Below are positions 8,735 through 16,469 of a stretch of DNA of 24,553 nucleotides, piece by piece. The position numbers and the translations under genes were made by a program. Below the pieces are notes generated by a model. The model had not been told where the DNA came from and ran no database searches. It worked only from the letters and a program-made list of their open reading frames with translations. Every line of letters starts with the position of its first letter. Position 1 is the stretch's first letter. Source of the DNA: DASRTE01 sp035316885 (GTDB lineage Bacteria; Actinomycetota; Actinomycetes; Jiangellales; Jiangellaceae); the NCBI GenBank assembly GCA_035316885.1, contig DATHII010000050.1, forward strand, positions 1-24,553, given 5' to 3'.

Positions 8735-9214
8735 TCACGGCTGGGATTCCTCGGCGAGCGTTCCGGCGATTTGACGCGAGCGTCCCCGGAACTCGGCGAC
8801 GAGCTCCCCGCGGCCTTCCTCGGTGAACGCCGCGCCGTCGGAGTCGCCGGCCGGCACCGTGGTGACCGTGACGTCGTAGATGCCGTTGCGGCCGAACCTG
8901 GTTCGCTCGACCGCCTGGGCCACCAGCACGTCGTCGAGCCGGGCGGGCGCGACGAACACGATGTCGCAGGCCTGTGCGACCGTGGTGCGGTTGTAGGAGT
9001 TGCACGCGAAGGCGAATGCTGAGTCAGCCAGCGCGAACACTAGTCCGCCGTGGCAGATGGCGTGCCCGTTGACCATGTCGCCGCGGACCCGCATCGACAT
9101 CCGTGCGTAACCCGGCCGTATCTCGTCCAGCGTCATCCCCAGCGACTGCGATGCCGCGTCCGCGGCCCACATTGCGGCGGCAGACCGCTCGGCCATGGTC
9201 TGAGGGTCAGACAC
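8735..9214 (-). CDS. paaI: Hydroxyphenylacetyl-CoA thioesterase PaaI (hotdog)
   Basis: This 159-residue single-hotdog thioesterase releases CoA from dead-end phenylacetyl-CoA-pathway intermediates. The signature VNGHAICHGGLVFALADSAF with following ACNSYN (about residues 48-72) holds the HGG...D catalytic segment of the PaaI family. DIVFVAPARLDDVLVAQA is the second strand region. GTG 9214 (VSDPQTMAERSA) is chosen for AGAAGG eight bases upstream; ATG 9196 is a shorter alternative. The start lies inside the end of the preceding gene (8-base overlap, GTGTCTGA), so translation is coupled. The pcaF-type thiolase follows after 62 bases. Together with divergent paaN this supports a role in phenylacetate degradation, although no paaABCDE epoxidase or paaK is in view. 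Confidence 0.87.
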   Translation of the reverse strand: MSDPQTMAERSAAAMWAADAASQSLGMTLDEIRPGYARMSMRVRGDMVNGHAICHGGLVFALADSAFAFACNSYNRTTVAQACDIVFVAPARLDDVLVAQAVERTRFGRNGIYDVTVTTVPAGDSDGAAFTEEGRGELVAEFRGRSRQIAGTLAEESQP

Positions 9215-9689
9215 CGCGGAGCCTTCTGTCTGACGCCTGCTCGCGTAGCGCGCGACGGGACGCCGGGGGCCGCCGGGTGGAGCCCGGCGTGTACGTGACG
9301 TCCTCCGTCGGTCGGAACCGCATGGCGGACCAGGTGTCGTCGACCGACACCTGGGCGATGCCGTCCCACCCGACGGACACGAGCGGTTCCCAGCCACGAT
9401 CGCGGGTGAGGTCGCTGTGCACCGGACCGCTGAGCTTGGGATAGGCGATCCAGAGGACACCGCCGTCGCGCAGGGCGCTGAGCGCTCGCGGCGTACCCCG
9501 GGCGACTGCGTCCTGGTCCGCTGCGAACAGGTGGACGCCGTCGTAGCGCACACCGTGGGCGGGTTCGGTGTCCACGACCACCCCGTCCGGGCGTGGATCG
9601 AGGCTGTCGATGTATCGGGACGGTGCGTCGAGAACCAGAATCCGCTGGTCGGCCCGGATCAGAAGCCGTTGCGCGAGCGGACGAGCCAT
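9207..9689 (-). CDS. DUF3052-like protein
   Basis: This 160-residue soluble protein is of unknown function. The fold elements seen are ILVLDAPSRYIDSL near the N-terminus, a YDGVHLFAADQDAV strand, ALRDGGVLWIAYPKLSGPV in the middle, and VDDTWSAMRFRP near the C-terminus. This matches the pattern of the DUF3052 family (L-WxAxPK...DETWSAxRF), which looks like a minimal Rossmann or methyltransferase-like core lacking an SAM motif. The C-terminal tail is Arg-rich. ATG 9689 has GGAGG eight bases upstream. It is first in the minus-strand set and overlaps paaI by eight bases. Coupling to paaI suggests co-expression, but I cannot propose a reaction. Confidence 0.7.
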   Translation of the reverse strand: MARPLAQRLLIRADQRILVLDAPSRYIDSLDPRPDGVVVDTEPAHGVRYDGVHLFAADQDAVARGTPRALSALRDGGVLWIAYPKLSGPVHSDLTRDRGWEPLVSVGWDGIAQVSVDDTWSAMRFRPTEDVTYTPGSTRRPPASRRALREQASDRRLRGV

Positions 9690-9782
9690 CGCATTCACCT
9701 CCGGTACGCGCGGGCCCACGCAGGAAGCTGAGCGTAGCTCTGCCCGGTCCTCCGGCGGAGTGTCCGGGCTGCAAGGCATGTG

Positions 9783-9805
9783 ACACAGTAGGAGCAGCAC
9801 TGTGT
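9783..9805. promoter_or_regulatory. Operator-like inverted repeat upstream of paaN
   Basis: ACACAGT (9783-9789) and ACTGTGT (9799-9805) are perfect inverted 7-mers separated by nine bases. They sit in the 153-base region between the divergent DUF3052-like/paaI and paaN genes. The centre-to-centre distance is about 16 bases, suitable for a dimeric TetR- or GntR-type repressor. A TTGACT sequence follows at 9807-9812. No regulator gene lies next to it, so which protein would bind is unknown. Confidence 0.4.
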
Positions 9806-9842
9806 GTTGACTGTTACATCCCCGGTTGCGTCGGAGGTCGCC

Positions 9843-11543
9843 GTGTCGGTCGCTGAGCTCGTGTCCCGTCATCAGCGCACGCTCGACGACGCTCTCGCGG
9901 CGATCCGGACCCGGGCCTACTACTCCGCCTACCCGGAGTCGCCCAGCCCGCGGGTGTACGGCGAGTCGGCTGCAGCGCAGGGTCTGGCGGCCTACCAGGC
10001 CTGGCTCGGCTCCGACTTCCCGATCGACACCCCCGGCGCCGCCGGTCTGGTCGCGACCGAACGCAGCCCGTATGGCCCGGAGCTCGCAGTTCGCTACCCG
10101 CGCGTCCAGCCCGACCAGGCGGCGCTCGACGCGTTGCTCGGCGCGGCTCAGGAGGCGATGCCGGCGTGGCGGGAAGCCGGACCTGCCGCACGGGCTGCCG
10201 TATGTCTCGAGATCCTGGCTCGCCTGCATGCTCGGATCTTCGAACTCGCGAACGCGGTTCAACACACCTCGGGCCAGGCTTTCGTCATGGCCTTCCAGGC
10301 CGGCGGTGCTCATGCGCTCGACCGCGCCCTCGAGGCCGTCGCTTACGCCCATGAGGAACAGGCCCGGACACCGGCCACGGCCACCTGGGAGAAGCCGGCG
10401 GGTAAGGGCGAGCCGCTGCGGATGGCCAAGACCTTCCACGTCGTACCCCGCGGGGTGGCCCTGGTGATCGGGTGCAACACGTTCCCGACGTGGAACTCGT
10501 GGCCAGGCCTGTTCGCGTCGCTGGCGACGGGCAACGCCGTTGTCGTCAAGCCGCACCCTCGTGCCGTGCTCCCGCTCGCGATCACCGTGCACGTGGCCCG
10601 CGAGGTGTTGGCCGAGCAGGGCTTCGACCCGGACCTCGTGACGCTTGCCGCAGAAGACCCCGACGGTCGGATCGCGGCGGCGCTCGCCGTCCGACCCGAG
10701 GTCCGGATCGTCGACTACACCGGATCGAGCGAGTTCGGCCGCTGGCTCGAGGACAACGCACGCCAGGCGGTCGTCTTCACGGAGAAGTCAGGAGTCAACA
10801 CCGTCGTCGTCGATTCCACCGACGACTTCGCGGGGATGTGCCGAAACCTGGCGTTCTCGCTCAGCCTCTACACCGGCCAGATGTGCACCGCGCCGCAGAA
10901 CATCTACGTGCCGCGCGAGGGCATCGCCACCGACAAGGGCCACAAGTCCTTCGCCGAGGTGGGAGAGGGTCTCGCGGCCGCCGTCGATGCACTGCTCGGC
11001 GATGACGCCAGGGCCGTCGAATTGTTGGGCGCCGTCGTGAATCCCGGCGTCCTCGAGCGTCTCAACGCTGCTCCGGACGCCGGCCGGGTGGTGCTCGCGT
11101 CACGCACGATCGAACACCCCGCGTGGCCGGACGCCACGGTGCGTACGCCGACGATCATCGCGCTGGACTCGTCCGACTCCGCCATCTACACGACCGAGTG
11201 CTTCGGGCCGGTGTCGTACCTGATAGCCACTGACTCCACCGAGGCGTCCCTCGACCTGTTCCGTGACACCGTCCGCGCTCAAGGCGCGATGACCGCCGCC
11301 GTCTACTCGGCCGACGAGAAGGTGGTCGACGCCGCCGAGCAAGCCGCCATCGAGGCCGGCGTCGCGCTGTCGGTCAATCTCACCCGTGGCGTGTTCGTGA
11401 ACCAGTCGGCGGCGTTCTCGGACTTCCACGGCACCGGAGCCAACCCCGCCGCCAACGCGGCGTTCACGGACGGCGCGTATGTCGCGGGGCGATTCCGCAT
11501 CGTCCAGTCCCGCCGGCACGTCGCCCCCGGGTTGAACGCGTAG
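9843..11543 (+). CDS. paaN: Phenylacetic acid degradation protein PaaN (aldehyde dehydrogenase family)
   Basis: This 566-residue NAD(P)-dependent aldehyde dehydrogenase-like enzyme belongs to the PaaN group, associated with phenylacetate breakdown. The N-terminus SVAELVSRHQRTLDDAL is family-typical. The cofactor domain shows VPRGVALVIGCNTFPTWNSW and VVVKPHPRAVLPLA. VFTEKSGVNTVVVDS provides the Glu region. SLYTGQMCTAPQNIYVP carries the probable catalytic Cys (about residue 347). SVNLTRGVFVNQSAAFSDF marks the C-terminal part. GTG 9843 is chosen because GGAGG lies five bases upstream; GTG 9804 is in frame with AGGAG nine bases upstream and would add 13 residues. It is divergent from paaI. The precise substrate (ring-opened aldehyde or another) is not certain for this ALDH-only form, which lacks the hydratase domain of PaaZ. 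Confidence 0.9.
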   Translation: MSVAELVSRHQRTLDDALAAIRTRAYYSAYPESPSPRVYGESAAAQGLAAYQAWLGSDFPIDTPGAAGLVATERSPYGPELAVRYPRVQPDQAALDALLGAAQEAMPAWREAGPAARAAVCLEILARLHARIFELANAVQHTSGQAFVMAFQAGGAHALDRALEAVAYAHEEQARTPATATWEKPAGKGEPLRMAKTFHVVPRGVALVIGCNTFPTWNSWPGLFASLATGNAVVVKPHPRAVLPLAITVHVAREVLAEQGFDPDLVTLAAEDPDGRIAAALAVRPEVRIVDYTGSSEFGRWLEDNARQAVVFTEKSGVNTVVVDSTDDFAGMCRNLAFSLSLYTGQMCTAPQNIYVPREGIATDKGHKSFAEVGEGLAAAVDALLGDDARAVELLGAVVNPGVLERLNAAPDAGRVVLASRTIEHPAWPDATVRTPTIIALDSSDSAIYTTECFGPVSYLIATDSTEASLDLFRDTVRAQGAMTAAVYSADEKVVDAAEQAAIEAGVALSVNLTRGVFVNQSAAFSDFHGTGANPAANAAFTDGAYVAGRFRIVQSRRHVAPGLNA

Positions 11544-11589
11544 CGAACGCGACTCTCGCCCGGTCGGCTGCGATGCTGGATCGGCCAGC

Positions 11590-11602
11590 CTCCTGACAGG
11601 AG
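11590..11602. promoter_or_regulatory. 13-bp perfect palindrome downstream of paaN
   Basis: CTCCTG-A-CAGGAG is a perfect dyad with a single central base. It lies between the paaN stop and the ABC-importer leader, about 17 bases before the first LacI-type site. A one-base loop makes it a poor RNA hairpin, so a protein-binding site is the more natural reading. No known motif is matched with confidence. Confidence 0.25.
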
Positions 11603-11618
11603 TCTCCGGATCGTCGAG

Positions 11619-11632
11619 TGGTAGCGCTCTCA
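11619..11632. promoter_or_regulatory. LacI/CebR-like operator upstream of the sugar ABC operon
   Basis: TGGTAGCGCTCTCA is centred on CG with AGCGCT at its core. It differs at two of 14 positions from the Streptomyces CebR box TGGGAGCGCTCCCA as I remember it. It lies about 160 bases before the binding-protein start, and a LacI-family gene is the last gene of the operon, which fits autoregulated sugar-induced control. Confidence 0.5.
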
Positions 11633-11700
11633 CCGGACAAATGCGGACACTCGGTGCGCGTGACCGAATCGTTATGGCGTAGGTACCTGGCCGGTCTTGC

Positions 11701-11724
11701 CAACGCGTTGCGTAAACGTTTGCG
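11701..11724. promoter_or_regulatory. Tandem palindromes, second LacI-type operator cluster
   Basis: CAACGCGTTG (11701-11710) is a perfect 10-bp palindrome. Directly next to it is CGTAAACGTTTGCG (11711-11724), whose core AAACGTTT is perfect, with flanking GC/CG also paired. The latter resembles the general LacI/CcpA-class box with a central CG. It lies about 70 bases upstream of the binding-protein start, where a repressor would block elongation or initiation. Confidence 0.5.
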
Positions 11725-11792
11725 TTCGAAGTCACCGGGACGCGGGCCGCAAGCGTCCGGACCGGGGGAACCATCGGAGGAGGCGGGCCAGC

Positions 11793-13175
11793 ATGGCCAA
11801 CAGCACCACCAGACGCGGTATCAGCGCGGTCACCCTCGCCCTGGGGCTGTCGCTCGTCCTCGCAGCGTGCGGCGGCGACGACGGCGGTGACGGCGACGGC
11901 GGTGACGGCGGCGACGAAACCACGGGCCTGGGCGCCGGCGCTGACTGTGATGCCTTGGTAGCGGAGTACGGGGACCTCGCCGATACCGAGATCACCATGT
12001 ACAGCACGATCATCGCGCCCGAGGACGAGCCTCTCGAGGCGTCGTTCGACAAATTCGAGGAGTGCACGGGCGCCACGGTGATCTACGAGGGGTCCGACGA
12101 GTTCGAGGCCCAGCTGCCGGTCCGCGTCGAGGGCGGCAACCCGCCCGACATGGCGATCCTGCCGCAACCCGGCCTGCTCCGCACGTTGGTCGAGGACTAC
12201 CCCGACGCCGTCGTGCCTGCTCCCGAACAGGTGGAGGCGAACGTCGACCAGTTCTTCTCGCCGGACTGGAAGGCGTACGGAACGGTCGACGGGACCTTCT
12301 ACGCCGCGCCGTTCGGCGCCAACGTCAAGTCGTTCGTGTGGTACTCCCCGACGGCGTTCGCCGACGCGGGTTACGAGGTTCCGGAGACCTGGGACGAGAT
12401 GCTCGCCCTGTCCGACCAGATCGTGGCCGATGGCGGCAAGCCGTGGTGCGCCGGCGTCGGCTCGGGTGAGGCCACGGGCTGGCCTGCGACCGACTGGGTC
12501 GAGGACGTGGTTCTCCGTACCGCCGGTCCTGATGTCTACGACCAGTGGTACACGCACGAGATTCCGTTCAACGACCCGCAGATCATCGAGGCCATCGACA
12601 CGGTCGGCGAGATCCTCAAGAACGAGGACTACGTCAACGGTGGTCTGGGCGACGTCGCCAGCATCGCGACCACGCGGTTCGAGGACGGTGGCTTGCCGAT
12701 CACGCTGGGCCAGTGCTACATGCACCGGCAGGCTTCGTTCTACGCGGCCAACTGGCCCGAGGGCACCGAGGTCGCCGAGGACGGCGACATCTTCGCCTTC
12801 TACCTGCCGCCGATCGATGAGGCGCAAGGCAAGCCGGTGCTCGGTGGCGGCGAGTTCGTCGCCGCGTTCTCCGACCGCCCGGAGGTCCAGGCGTTCCAGG
12901 CCTACATGGCCACAGCCGACTGGCACAACGAGCGGGCGTCGGGGCCGAACTTCGTGTCGGCGAACCTCGAGGTTCCGCTGGACGCCTACGACAGCCCGAT
13001 CAACCGACTGTCCGCAGAGATCCTGCAGGACGAGAACGCCGTGTTCCGCTTCGACGCCTCGGACCTGATGCCCGGAGCGGTGGGAACGGGATCGTTCTGG
13101 ACCGGGATGGTCGACTGGCTGACCGGCGCCAGCACCCATGAGGTCGCGGACGCCATCGAGAACTCCTGGCCGTAG
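11793..13175 (+). CDS. Sugar ABC transporter substrate-binding lipoprotein (AglE-like)
   Basis: This 460-residue extracellular binding protein is anchored to the membrane. The signal peptide (residues 1-25) ends in the lipobox LAAC with Cys26, followed by an acidic Gly/Asp-rich tether (GGDDGGDGDGGDGG). The mature part shows type-1 solute-binding features: ITMYSTIIAPEDEPL near the N-terminus, GNPPDMAILPQPGLL, and a GGGEFVAAFSDRPEVQAF block. It most resembles the alpha-glucoside binding proteins (AglE group). ATG 11793 has GGAGGAGG nine bases upstream. It leads an operon with two permeases and a LacI regulator, and a strong hairpin after its stop may raise its level relative to the permeases. 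The sugar specificity is inferred only from family resemblance. Confidence 0.9.
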   Translation: MANSTTRRGISAVTLALGLSLVLAACGGDDGGDGDGGDGGDETTGLGAGADCDALVAEYGDLADTEITMYSTIIAPEDEPLEASFDKFEECTGATVIYEGSDEFEAQLPVRVEGGNPPDMAILPQPGLLRTLVEDYPDAVVPAPEQVEANVDQFFSPDWKAYGTVDGTFYAAPFGANVKSFVWYSPTAFADAGYEVPETWDEMLALSDQIVADGGKPWCAGVGSGEATGWPATDWVEDVVLRTAGPDVYDQWYTHEIPFNDPQIIEAIDTVGEILKNEDYVNGGLGDVASIATTRFEDGGLPITLGQCYMHRQASFYAANWPEGTEVAEDGDIFAFYLPPIDEAQGKPVLGGGEFVAAFSDRPEVQAFQAYMATADWHNERASGPNFVSANLEVPLDAYDSPINRLSAEILQDENAVFRFDASDLMPGAVGTGSFWTGMVDWLTGASTHEVADAIENSWP

Positions 13176-13191
13176 GTCGGGAGATCTGGCT

Positions 13192-13228
13192 GCGGGCAGG
13201 GCCGCGCTCTCTGCACGGCCCTGCCCGC
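13192..13228 (+). terminator. 13-bp stem hairpin between binding protein and permease
   Basis: GCGGGCAGGGCCG (13192-13204) pairs perfectly with CGGCCCTGCCCGC (13216-13228) around an 11-base loop. No T-run follows. It lies 16 bases after the binding-protein stop and 77 bases before the first permease, the usual position of a partial terminator or RNA-stabilising hairpin in ABC importer operons. Confidence 0.7.
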
Positions 13229-13305
13229 ATCTCACGTTGCTCGACGCTCTAGCCCGGTCGCCTTCTGACCGGCATCCTTGGTCTACGACCGGAGGGTGAG
13301 GCCAC

Positions 13306-14274
13306 ATGGAAAATCTCGGGAAGTTCGGCCTGATGGTGTTCGCCGTCGCGCTGTTCGCCGCGGTGATGGGTGTGGTTCTGCTGGTGGTGGGGCGAGCCCG
13401 CGGGCGCTCCGACCTGGTCGCGTCGCTGGCGTTCGTGCTCCCGGCGTTCCTGATGCTGGCGATCGGGCTGCTCTACCCGGCCATTCGGACGATCTACCAG
13501 TCCTTCTTCGACCGCAGGACGGAGAACTTCGTCGGCCTCGACAACTACGAGACGATCGTGACCAATCCGGCACTGGTCACGGTGCTCCAGAACACGTTCC
13601 TCTGGGTCGTGATCACGCCGATCGTCGCAACGTTCATCGGCCTCGTCTATGCTGTGCTGGTCGACCGGGCCCGGATAGAGGCGGTTGCCAAGGCCCTGAT
13701 CTTCCTGCCGCTGGCGATCTCGCTGGTCGGTGCGTCGATCATCTGGCGGTTCGTCTACGAGTACCGGCCCGACCAGCAGGGCGTCGACCAGATCGGGATC
13801 GCCAACCAGGTACTCGTCTGGCTAGGTTTCGAGCCGCACCAGTTCCTGCTCGGGTGGCCATCGAACACGATCTTTTTGATCGTGGTCTTGATCTGGGTCC
13901 AGGCCGGATTCGCGATGACCGTGCTCTCAGCGGCGATCAAGGCCATCCCGGCCGACATCACCGAGGCCGCACGACTCGACGGTCTGGCCGGCACGAAGAT
14001 GTTCCGCTACATCACCGTGCCGAGCATCCGCCCCGCTCTGATCGTCGTGCTGACCACGATCACTATCGGCACGCTCAAGGTGTTCGACATCGTGCGGACC
14101 ATGACGGGCGGCCAGTTCGACACCAGCGTCGTCGCCAACGAGTTCTACGTGCAGAGCTTCAGGCAGGGCGAACGTGGTCTCGGCTCAGCGCTAGCCGTCG
14201 TGCTGTTCGTTCTGGTGATACCGATCGTCATCTACAACGTCCGGCAGTTGCGGAAGGCGGGGGAGTACCGATGA
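13306..14274 (+). CDS. Sugar ABC transporter permease (MalF/AglF type)
   Basis: This 322-residue inner-membrane permease is one of the two channel subunits. There is an extra N-terminal helix (FGLMVFAVALFAAVMGVVLL), then a second (LVASLAFVLPAFLMLAIGLL), and about eight hydrophobic segments in all. The cytoplasmic EAA loop that docks the ATPase is EAARLDGLAGTKMFRYITVP (about residues 223-242). ATG 13306 follows GGAGGGTGA with good spacing. It overlaps the next permease by four bases (ATGA). The operon has no ATP-binding subunit; in many actinomycetes a shared MsiK-type ATPase from another locus energises such importers, and I expect the same here. Confidence 0.92.
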   Translation: MENLGKFGLMVFAVALFAAVMGVVLLVVGRARGRSDLVASLAFVLPAFLMLAIGLLYPAIRTIYQSFFDRRTENFVGLDNYETIVTNPALVTVLQNTFLWVVITPIVATFIGLVYAVLVDRARIEAVAKALIFLPLAISLVGASIIWRFVYEYRPDQQGVDQIGIANQVLVWLGFEPHQFLLGWPSNTIFLIVVLIWVQAGFAMTVLSAAIKAIPADITEAARLDGLAGTKMFRYITVPSIRPALIVVLTTITIGTLKVFDIVRTMTGGQFDTSVVANEFYVQSFRQGERGLGSALAVVLFVLVIPIVIYNVRQLRKAGEYR

Positions 14275-15203
14275 GTGCTGCGATCACCACTCCGGAGGCC
14301 CGCGCTGAACTGGCCGGCGTCGGTGCCGAAACGATCGCGGGCCGGGCCAAGAAGCGGCTTACTTCGCCGTGGGCGTCTTTCTTCGCGATCGTGATCGCCA
14401 TCCTCTGGACGATCCCGACGTTCGGGCTGTTCCTCTCGTCCTTCCGGCCCGAGATCGCCATCAAGACGACGGGCTGGTGGACCTGGTTCACCAACCCGGA
14501 GGTCACCTTTGACAACTACCAGGAGGTGCTCTTCGGCGGCGACACCGAGCTCGCGACCTACTTCGTGAACTCGTTCGTCATCACGATCCCGTCGGTGATC
14601 ATCCCACTGACGATCGCCAGCCTGGCCGCATACGGCTTCGCCTGGATGCGGTTCCCGTTCCGCGACACGATTTTCGTGGCGGTGTTCGCCCTGCAGATCG
14701 TGCCCATCCAGGTTGCGCTGATTCCGCTGCTCCAGCTCTACGTCAACCCGCCGTTGGGCCTGCCGAGCGTCGCGGGCACCTTCTGGACCGTTTGGCTGTC
14801 GCACTCGATCTTTGCCCTGCCGCTGGCGATCTTCCTGCTGCACAACTTCATGAAGGAAGTCCCGCGCGAGCTGATCGAGGCGGCCCGCGTCGACGGTGCC
14901 GGCCACGTCACGATCTTCTCCCGGATAATGCTGCCGCTCGTCATGCCGGCGATCGCGGCGTTCGGCATCTTCCAGTTCCTCTGGGTGTGGAACGACCTGT
15001 TGGTGGCGTTGGTCTTCGCGGGCGGCACCCAAGACGTGGCTCCGTTGACCGTCCGGTTGGCCGAGCTACAGGGCAACCGTGGCGGCGACTGGCATCTGCT
15101 GTCGGCCGGCGCATTCGTCTCGATCATCGTCCCGGTCATCGTGTTCCTCGCCCTGCAGCGGTACTTCGTCCGCGGACTGCTCGCGGGGAGCGTGAAGGGT
15201 TAG
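14271..15203 (+). CDS. Sugar ABC transporter permease (MalG/AglG type)
   Basis: This 310-residue second permease subunit has a cytoplasmic N-terminal stretch of about 35 residues, then six hydrophobic segments starting with ASFFAIVIAILWTIPTFGLF. The EAA loop is EAARVDGAGHVTIFSRIMLP (about residues 204-223), and the C-terminus ends RYFVRGLLAGSVKG as usual for MalG-like subunits. Its ATG overlaps the first permease stop (ATGA), so the two are made in equal amounts. The LacI-family gene begins 24 bases after its stop and is probably on the same transcript. Confidence 0.93.
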   Translation: MSAAITTPEARAELAGVGAETIAGRAKKRLTSPWASFFAIVIAILWTIPTFGLFLSSFRPEIAIKTTGWWTWFTNPEVTFDNYQEVLFGGDTELATYFVNSFVITIPSVIIPLTIASLAAYGFAWMRFPFRDTIFVAVFALQIVPIQVALIPLLQLYVNPPLGLPSVAGTFWTVWLSHSIFALPLAIFLLHNFMKEVPRELIEAARVDGAGHVTIFSRIMLPLVMPAIAAFGIFQFLWVWNDLLVALVFAGGTQDVAPLTVRLAELQGNRGGDWHLLSAGAFVSIIVPVIVFLALQRYFVRGLLAGSVKG

Positions 15204-15227
15204 AGGACGGGGCCGCGGGGCGCACCG

Positions 15228-16247
15228 ATGAGCAGCATCACCGACGTCGCCGCCAAGGCCGGGGTGTCGGTCGCCACGGTGTCGCGTGCGTTGCGTGACC
15301 TTCCCGGGGTTGCGGCTGCCACCCGTGAGGTCGTGCGATCGGCGGCCGCAGAGCTCGCGTACGTGCCCTCGCCGAGTGCCGCTGGGCTGCCGACCGGGCG
15401 CACCCACACGGTGGGGGTTGTGGTGCCCTGGCTCGGCCGGTGGTTCTTCACCTCGCTCATCGACGGCGCTCAGCAGGTTCTCGTCGAGAACGAGTACGAC
15501 GTCCTGCTCTACGACGTCGGTGGTACCGACGAGGCCGATCGCCGCATCTTGGACACGAAGCTGCTGAGCAAGCGGGTCGATGCCCTTCTGGTGCTGAGCG
15601 TGCCGTTGACCATTCACGAGGTGACGGCCTTGAAGAAGCTGCATCGCCCGGTCGTGGTCGTCGGGCCGACCGTGCCCGGCTTGTCCTGCGTACGAATCGA
15701 CGATGTCGAGGCGGGTTATCTCGCCACTCGGCACCTGCTCCAACTCGGGCACCGGCGGATCGCCTTCGTCGGCGGCGACCCGACCGACCAGTTCGGCTTC
15801 CCGGTCGCGCCCGACCGCCAGCTCGGCTACGAACGGGCTCTCCGCACCTGCGGGATCGAGCCCGACCCCTGCCTGGTGGTGCCCGCCGCGTTCACCGTGG
15901 ACGGCGGGATGATCGCGGCCACCGACCTGGTCGCGCGACCGAACCGGCCCTCCGCCGTGGTGGCGTGGTCGGACGAGATCGCGATGGGCGTGCTGTACGC
16001 CCTGCGCCGGACCGGATTACGGGTGCCGCAGGACGTCTCGGTCATCGGCGTCGACGACCACGATCTGTCCCGCCTGTTCGACCTGACGACCGTGGCGCAA
16101 CCGGTGCGTGAACAGGGCAGGGTCGCGGCCGGCCTGCTGGTCGAGCGGCTCATGCAGGCCGGCGCGATCGACGGGCAGGTGGCGTCGGTGACGGTGCCGA
16201 TCCGCCTCGTCGTCCGGGCGACGACCGGCCCACCGCCCCCGATCTGA
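15228..16247 (+). CDS. LacI-family transcriptional regulator
   Basis: This 339-residue repressor is probably released by the sugar imported by the adjacent transporter. The N-terminal helix-turn-helix is ITDVAAKAGVSVATVSRALR (residues 4-23), with the hinge segment AAELAYVPSPSAAGLPTGRT. The periplasmic-binding-protein-like effector domain follows: VGVVVPWLGRWFFTSLIDGA, then the second lobe with HRRIAFVGGDPTDQFGFPVA and SVIGVDDHDLSRLFDLTTV. Length is standard. The start has no strong Shine-Dalgarno sequence (only a GAGGACGGGG stretch some way upstream), so lower expression than the transporter is likely. Candidate operators lie in the operon leader (11619-11632 and 11701-11724), consistent with autoregulation. 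Confidence 0.92.
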   Translation: MSSITDVAAKAGVSVATVSRALRDLPGVAAATREVVRSAAAELAYVPSPSAAGLPTGRTHTVGVVVPWLGRWFFTSLIDGAQQVLVENEYDVLLYDVGGTDEADRRILDTKLLSKRVDALLVLSVPLTIHEVTALKKLHRPVVVVGPTVPGLSCVRIDDVEAGYLATRHLLQLGHRRIAFVGGDPTDQFGFPVAPDRQLGYERALRTCGIEPDPCLVVPAAFTVDGGMIAATDLVARPNRPSAVVAWSDEIAMGVLYALRRTGLRVPQDVSVIGVDDHDLSRLFDLTTVAQPVREQGRVAAGLLVERLMQAGAIDGQVASVTVPIRLVVRATTGPPPPI

Positions 16248-16270
16248 TCCGAGCTCAGCTGGGCGGCGAT

Positions 16271-16299
16271 TTCGTGTGTGGGCCGGGTGCCGGTAAGAT
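16271..16299 (+). promoter_or_regulatory. Candidate promoter of the helicase gene
   Basis: TAAGAT (16294-16299) is a good -10 hexamer. TTCGTG (16271-16276), 17 bases upstream, is a weak -35. Transcription would begin near 16305, just before the hairpin at 16311, giving a leader of about 165 bases. This is inferred only from position and hexamer match. Confidence 0.35.
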
Positions 16300-16310
16300 C
16301 GACAGCAGCC

Positions 16311-16372
16311 ACGGCCTCGCTGTGAACCCAGCGGGGCCGTCTCAGTGCCCGGTATCCGGACGTGGAACGTCC
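16311..16372 (+). promoter_or_regulatory. Structured 5' leader of the DEAD-box helicase mRNA
   Basis: ACGGCCTCGCT (16311-16321) and AGCGGGGCCGT (16330-16340) form an 11-bp stem with one G-U pair and the loop GTGAACCC. A second perfect hairpin, GGACGT-GGA-ACGTCC, follows at 16358-16372. Both precede the start at 16470. The first could also terminate the LacI transcript, but it lacks a T-run and lies 64 bases after that stop. Cold-shock helicase genes often have long structured leaders, so RNA-level control is plausible. Confidence 0.45.
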
Positions 16373-16469
16373 AGGGGATGGTCGGGTACGTGCGCCTCTT
16401 GGCTCACCGTGCGCCGCATCCGCGGCCTGCGTCCGGGCGCGCCCAGCGTCCGACCACCGGAGCACCTGC

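Noticed and set aside
9207..9689. Reading the DUF3052-like protein as a functional SAM methyltransferase.
   Set aside because: The Rossmann-like strands lack a glycine-rich SAM motif, so only the domain family is supported.
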